In this document: piece by piece, positions 5,086-7,562 of the stretch | Position numbering within the stretch: the stretch's first letter is position 1 | Layout of the letters: every line of letters begins with the position of its first letter | NCBI GenBank assembly: GCA_022866005.1 | Contig: JALHTV010000106.1 | Coordinates: forward strand, 1-7,562 | Length of the DNA: 7,562 nucleotides | Direction: 5' to 3' | Source of the DNA: Phycisphaerae bacterium | Lineage (GTDB): Bacteria > Planctomycetota > Phycisphaerae > SM23-33 | The notes under the pieces: generated by a model | What the model saw: the letters and a program-made list of their open reading frames with translations, nothing else | The model's database searches: none | Told to the model about the DNA's origin: nothing | Made by a program: the position numbers and the translations under genes

Positions 5086-6722
5086 ACCTCGACCATCCTT
5101 TCTTCAACGGCGCCTGCGGCGGCCCTAACCTCCGCCACCAGGTCGCGCAGGCCGTTGGCTCGCAGGCGGACGGTCAGGCCGTCGGGATTCATCACGACCT
5201 GCTCGACGAGCAATCGGGCGATTCGGTGCTGTTCGGCTGGGAACAGGTCTTCCCACAGCGGGTCGATGTCTCGCAAGGCGCCGATGACCTCGTCCTGCCC
5301 GGGCAGTTCATCCCCGGCGGCGATTTGCGAATCGACCCCTGCCAAGCGGCCTTCCGCCGCAGCGTACTCGTCGTTCAGCCGGCGCAGTTCATCCGCCAGC
5401 GCGCCGCCCTCGGTCTTGCCGCCCACCTGAACGAGGTTGCGGATTATCTTCCGCAGTTCTGCAAGCCGCTTCTCCAGGGCACCCCGCTCGCGGCGCCGTT
5501 CATCCTGCTCCTTCTCCACCTGGGCCTGCATCGCCTGAACCGTCCGGGCCACCACGTCGGGGCTGCGGAACACGCTCCGCAGGTGCTGGAACACGGCGTT
5601 CTCAATCTCACCGGCAGGTACCGATTTCACCGGGCAGGAGTCCATGCCGATCTTGGCGCCCTTGTTGCACACGTAGTAGCGGTACCTTTTCGCCAATCGG
5701 CCCTTGCCGGCCGTCCAGGTGTCATGCATCGCCCCGCCGCAATGGCCGCAACGGACCAGCCCCTTGAGCATGGCGGTGGTCTTGCGCCGAGTCTGAGAGG
5801 CACGATAGGTCCGGTTGGTGTCCAACAGGGTTTGTGCCCGTTCCCATGTCTGGCGGTCGATGATGGCCTCGTGCTCGCCGGGGTAGTTCTTGCCCAGGTG
5901 GACTGTCTCGCCCAGATACCTGCGGTTGGTCAGAACGTGGTGGACGTACACGTTGTTCCACTCTGCCCCACCCATCGGCCTGCCCTTGCGGCTGGTCCAG
6001 GCCTTCATGCGGTAGCCGCTGGCGTTCAGCTCTTGGGCGACCTTCAAGCAGGAGCCCAGGCGGACGAACCGCTCGAAGACGTGCTGCACCAGCTTGGCTT
6101 CCTCGGGGTTGACCACAAGCCGCATATGCTCGTGGTCCACGTCATAGCCCAGAAGCGGCCGACCGCCGACGTACTTGCCCTTCATCTTGGCGGCCGCCAG
6201 CTTGTCGCGGATGCGTTCCCCGATAATCTCCCGCTCGAACTGGGCGAAGGACAGCAGGACGTTCAGCGTCAGCCTGCCCATGCTGGAGGTCGTGTCGAAC
6301 CGTTGCGTGACCGATACGAACGCCACCTCGTGCTGCTCGAAGGTTGCGATGAGCTTGGCGAAGTCCATCAGCGAGCGGGACAGGCGGTCCACCTTGTACA
6401 CCACGACGCAGTCGACCTTCCCGGCCTCGATGTCGGCCAAGAGCTGCTGGAGTGCCGGCCGCTCTATTGTGCCGCCGGAGAACCCGCCGTCGTCGTACCG
6501 GGTAGCCATCGCCGTCCACCCCTCGGACTTCTGGCTGGCGACATAGGCCTCGCAGGCGTCACGCTGGGCATCGAGGGAGTTGAAGTCCTGGTCCAGGCCC
6601 TCCTCGGTGCTCTTGCGGGTGTAGATGGCGCAACGAATGCGCTTGCGCTCAGATGGATTGGCCAACTGGATCACGTTGCTTCTTGCCTTCCTGCCTATAG
6701 AGACCGAAGAACCGCCGACCAT
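5082..6722 (-). CDS. Large serine recombinase / site-specific integrase
   Basis: A 546-residue large serine recombinase that cuts and joins DNA through a phosphoserine link. The N-terminal resolvase domain (about 28-180) has YTRKST with catalytic Ser38, SLDAQR (49-54), DDGGFSG (77-83), KVDRLSR (110-116) and FEREIIGERI (162-171). The recombinase domain follows (about 190-310, GRPLLGYD onwards). A zinc ribbon uses Cys325, Cys328, Cys352 and Cys363, and a charged coiled coil spans about 395-470. The size and all key residues suggest an intact enzyme. The start is uncertain: ATG 6722 has no good ribosome site, while GTG 6674 has AGGAAGG 11 nt upstream and gives 530 residues. The gene overlaps the DUF2924 gene by 74 or 26 bp, and its stop overlaps the HTH gene as ATGA. 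It probably drives integration and excision of the element. Its attachment sites are not identified. Confidence 0.95.
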   Translation of the reverse strand: MVGGSSVSIGRKARSNVIQLANPSERKRIRCAIYTRKSTEEGLDQDFNSLDAQRDACEAYVASQKSEGWTAMATRYDDGGFSGGTIERPALQQLLADIEAGKVDCVVVYKVDRLSRSLMDFAKLIATFEQHEVAFVSVTQRFDTTSSMGRLTLNVLLSFAQFEREIIGERIRDKLAAAKMKGKYVGGRPLLGYDVDHEHMRLVVNPEEAKLVQHVFERFVRLGSCLKVAQELNASGYRMKAWTSRKGRPMGGAEWNNVYVHHVLTNRRYLGETVHLGKNYPGEHEAIIDRQTWERAQTLLDTNRTYRASQTRRKTTAMLKGLVRCGHCGGAMHDTWTAGKGRLAKRYRYYVCNKGAKIGMDSCPVKSVPAGEIENAVFQHLRSVFRSPDVVARTVQAMQAQVEKEQDERRRERGALEKRLAELRKIIRNLVQVGGKTEGGALADELRRLNDEYAAAEGRLAGVDSQIAAGDELPGQDEVIGALRDIDPLWEDLFPAEQHRIARLLVEQVVMNPDGLTVRLRANGLRDLVAEVRAAAGAVEERMVEV

Positions 6723-7131
6723 TGGTATGCTGGCCGGTGATCGCCTTGGCGACGGCCGTCAGCGTGCGGTACCGCTTTCCGGCGTACTCAAAGCCACCGT
6801 CGTGGGTCGCGGTGACTACGTGCTCCTGGCCGTGCCACTCGCGGACGAACCGCGTTCCGCTGGCCGGGATGTCCCTCATCTGCCGGGTTGGCCCGCGGCC
6901 TTTGCGGCGCTGCCCGTCCCGGTCGGCGATCTCCTCCAGGCGCCGCTGTACCGCCTGGGACAGCCCGCCGTAGTGCAGCTCCTGCACCCGGTAGGCCAGG
7001 CGTCGCACGAGCTGCTCGGGCTTGTACGCCTTGGGCGGCTCGCCGCCGAACAGGACCTGCCACCGCTCTCGCAACTCCGCCAGTGGCATCTTCTGGATGG
7101 CCGTAACCTGCTGTAGGATCGTTGGGTCCAT
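6649..7131 (-). CDS. DUF2924 family protein
   Basis: A 160-residue protein that starts at ATG 7131 with GAGGA about 7 nt upstream. Its C-terminal half shows the pattern I associate with DUF2924: GTRFVREWHGQEHVVTATHD (92-111), FEYAGKRYRTLTAVAKAITG (114-133) and RRFFGLY (139-145). The N-terminal half (1-75) is helical, with LRERW and LVRRLAYRVQEL. The function is unknown. The family is regularly found directly upstream of serine recombinases like the neighbour here, so a role as recombination accessory factor or DNA-binding partner is a reasonable inference. The 3' end lies inside the start of the recombinase gene, in another frame. Confidence 0.88.
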   Translation of the reverse strand: MDPTILQQVTAIQKMPLAELRERWQVLFGGEPPKAYKPEQLVRRLAYRVQELHYGGLSQAVQRRLEEIADRDGQRRKGRGPTRQMRDIPASGTRFVREWHGQEHVVTATHDGGFEYAGKRYRTLTAVAKAITGQHTNGRRFFGLYRQEGKKQRDPVGQSI

Positions 7132-7146
7132 GCGTTTTCCTCTTGG

Positions 7147-7326
7147 TCAGCCAACGGCCACAGGGGGCCTCGGGGCGGGCGGTTTGCCAAGTGAATTACC
7201 CTTCGAAATCTCTCTCTTTTTGTGGCGCCTCAGCCACAGTCGTAGCATGGCCATTCCCAGCAGCATCGACAGCTCATCCAGCCGCTCAGCCGAGGTCATC
7301 TTGCCGGGGTCCATCCCGTTGCTCAT
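7147..7326 (-). CDS. 59-aa small protein of the recombinase module, function unknown
   Basis: ATG 7326 is preceded by GGAGG (7339-7335) at 8 nt, a better site than that of the in-frame ATG at 7341. The much longer upstream extension of this frame (to 7473) runs through the C-terminal codons of the preceding gene and reads as Arg/Ser/Pro-rich shadow. The protein contains MTSAERLDELSMLLGMAMLRL (residues 10-30), then a basic patch RRHKKR and a proline-rich tail. I recall short proteins of this kind, with an ERLDELA-like helix, near DUF2924 genes, but no function is known to me. The hydrophobic helix is amphipathic rather than clearly membrane-spanning. The stop is 15 nt before the DUF2924 start, so it belongs to the same operon. 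Confidence 0.6.
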   Translation of the reverse strand: MSNGMDPGKMTSAERLDELSMLLGMAMLRLWLRRHKKREISKGNSLGKPPAPRPPVAVG

Positions 7327-7334
7327 CACCATGT

Positions 7335-7339
7335 CCTCC
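7335..7339 (-). promoter_or_regulatory. Ribosome binding site deciding the start at 7326
   Basis: GGAGG on the reverse strand lies 8 nt before ATG 7326. It is also inside the possible longer N-terminus from ATG 7341, whose own candidate site AAGGA is 13 nt away. Confidence 0.5.
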
Positions 7340-7357
7340 ATGACATAACCGCGTTCC

Positions 7358-7562
7358 TTACACCTTCTCCGTCTTGCCCTCGGGCACAGTCGTCTCCTGC
7401 GGCAGCTCGATGGGCAGGAACTCAATGGAAGACCAGTCGATGGGCTCGCCGTCCTGACCGAGCTCTTCGGCAAGGAGCTTCTCCGCGAGTTGCCGGCCTA
7501 CCGCTGTCAGCTTCAGATGCGATGTGCGGCGGCCACCGTGGAGATTGTGCCGTTCGATCAGC
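7358..7562 (-). CDS. C-terminal part of an unidentified protein, cut by the window edge
   Basis: An open reverse frame enters from the right edge (first full codon at 7561) and ends with TAA at 7360-7358, giving 67 residues. It reads LIERHNLHGGRRTSHLKLTA, followed by VGRQLAEKLLAEELGQDGEP and an acidic, Pro/Glu-rich tail ending EGKTEKV. The piece LIERH...LKLTAVGRQLAEKLL is reminiscent of the last strand and helix of a winged-helix domain, so a small DNA-binding protein is possible. The frame looks coding because its residue pattern is balanced while the overlapping frame on the same strand is Arg/Ser/Pro-rich. The next gene starts 31 nt after its stop, which suggests one operon. Confidence 0.6.
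   Translation of the reverse strand, partial: LIERHNLHGGRRTSHLKLTAVGRQLAEKLLAEELGQDGEPIDWSSIEFLPIELPQETTVPEGKTEKV

Noticed and set aside
5226..6740. 504-codon open frame on the + strand opposite the recombinase
   Set aside because: It is the antisense shadow of a GC-rich gene. The reverse frame carries all serine-recombinase motifs and the zinc ribbon, while the forward translation has no domain pattern and no ribosome site.
1..7562. CRISPR array or tandem repeats
   Set aside because: No regularly spaced direct repeats were seen on either strand.

Overview
The window looks like an accessory (island-type) region of a GC-rich bacterial chromosome. It has a tRNA gene at the left edge, a candidate SIR2-based defence operon reading rightward, and a serine-recombinase mobile-element module reading leftward. 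There is no decisive taxonomic marker. The recombinase, DUF2924 and ParB-like helix-turn-helix set is familiar from Alphaproteobacteria and Planctomycetota, and I lean weakly to Planctomycetota.

Layout. Positions 19-91 encode a CAU-anticodon tRNA, most like tRNA-Ile2, followed by a weak terminator-like hairpin. About 350 bases without a convincing gene (92-438) hold an 11-bp perfect inverted repeat (279-313) and a 13-bp palindrome (375-387). A sigma70-like promoter (439-467) and an 8-bp leader hairpin (472-501) then precede four closely packed rightward reading frames. These are a 22-codon ORF (531-599) that looks like the start of a small HTH protein, a 49-codon ORF with an excellent ribosome binding site (601-750), a SIR2-domain protein (753-1655) and a 970-residue repeat-like protein (1652-4564). 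The last two overlap as ATGA. This is the most interesting part of the window: a probable NAD-consuming effector coupled to a large scaffold or sensor that lacks any visible P-loop.

The right half is a leftward operon. Reading from the right edge it holds the end of an unidentified ORF (7358-7562), a 59-codon small protein (7147-7326), a DUF2924 protein (6649-7131), a large serine recombinase with catalytic Ser and zinc ribbon (5082-6722), and a ParB-like HTH protein (4531-5085) joined to the recombinase by another ATGA overlap. The two operons converge and overlap by 34 bp at 4531-4564 with no visible terminator between them. Hand counts of two sample lines give 50% GC in the SIR2 gene (781-840) and 70% GC in the recombinase (5461-5520), which fits a mosaic origin.

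How it may work together (inference): the recombinase module moves or maintains the element, the tRNA may mark its integration site, and the SIR2 operon is cargo that protects the host against phage or plasmids.
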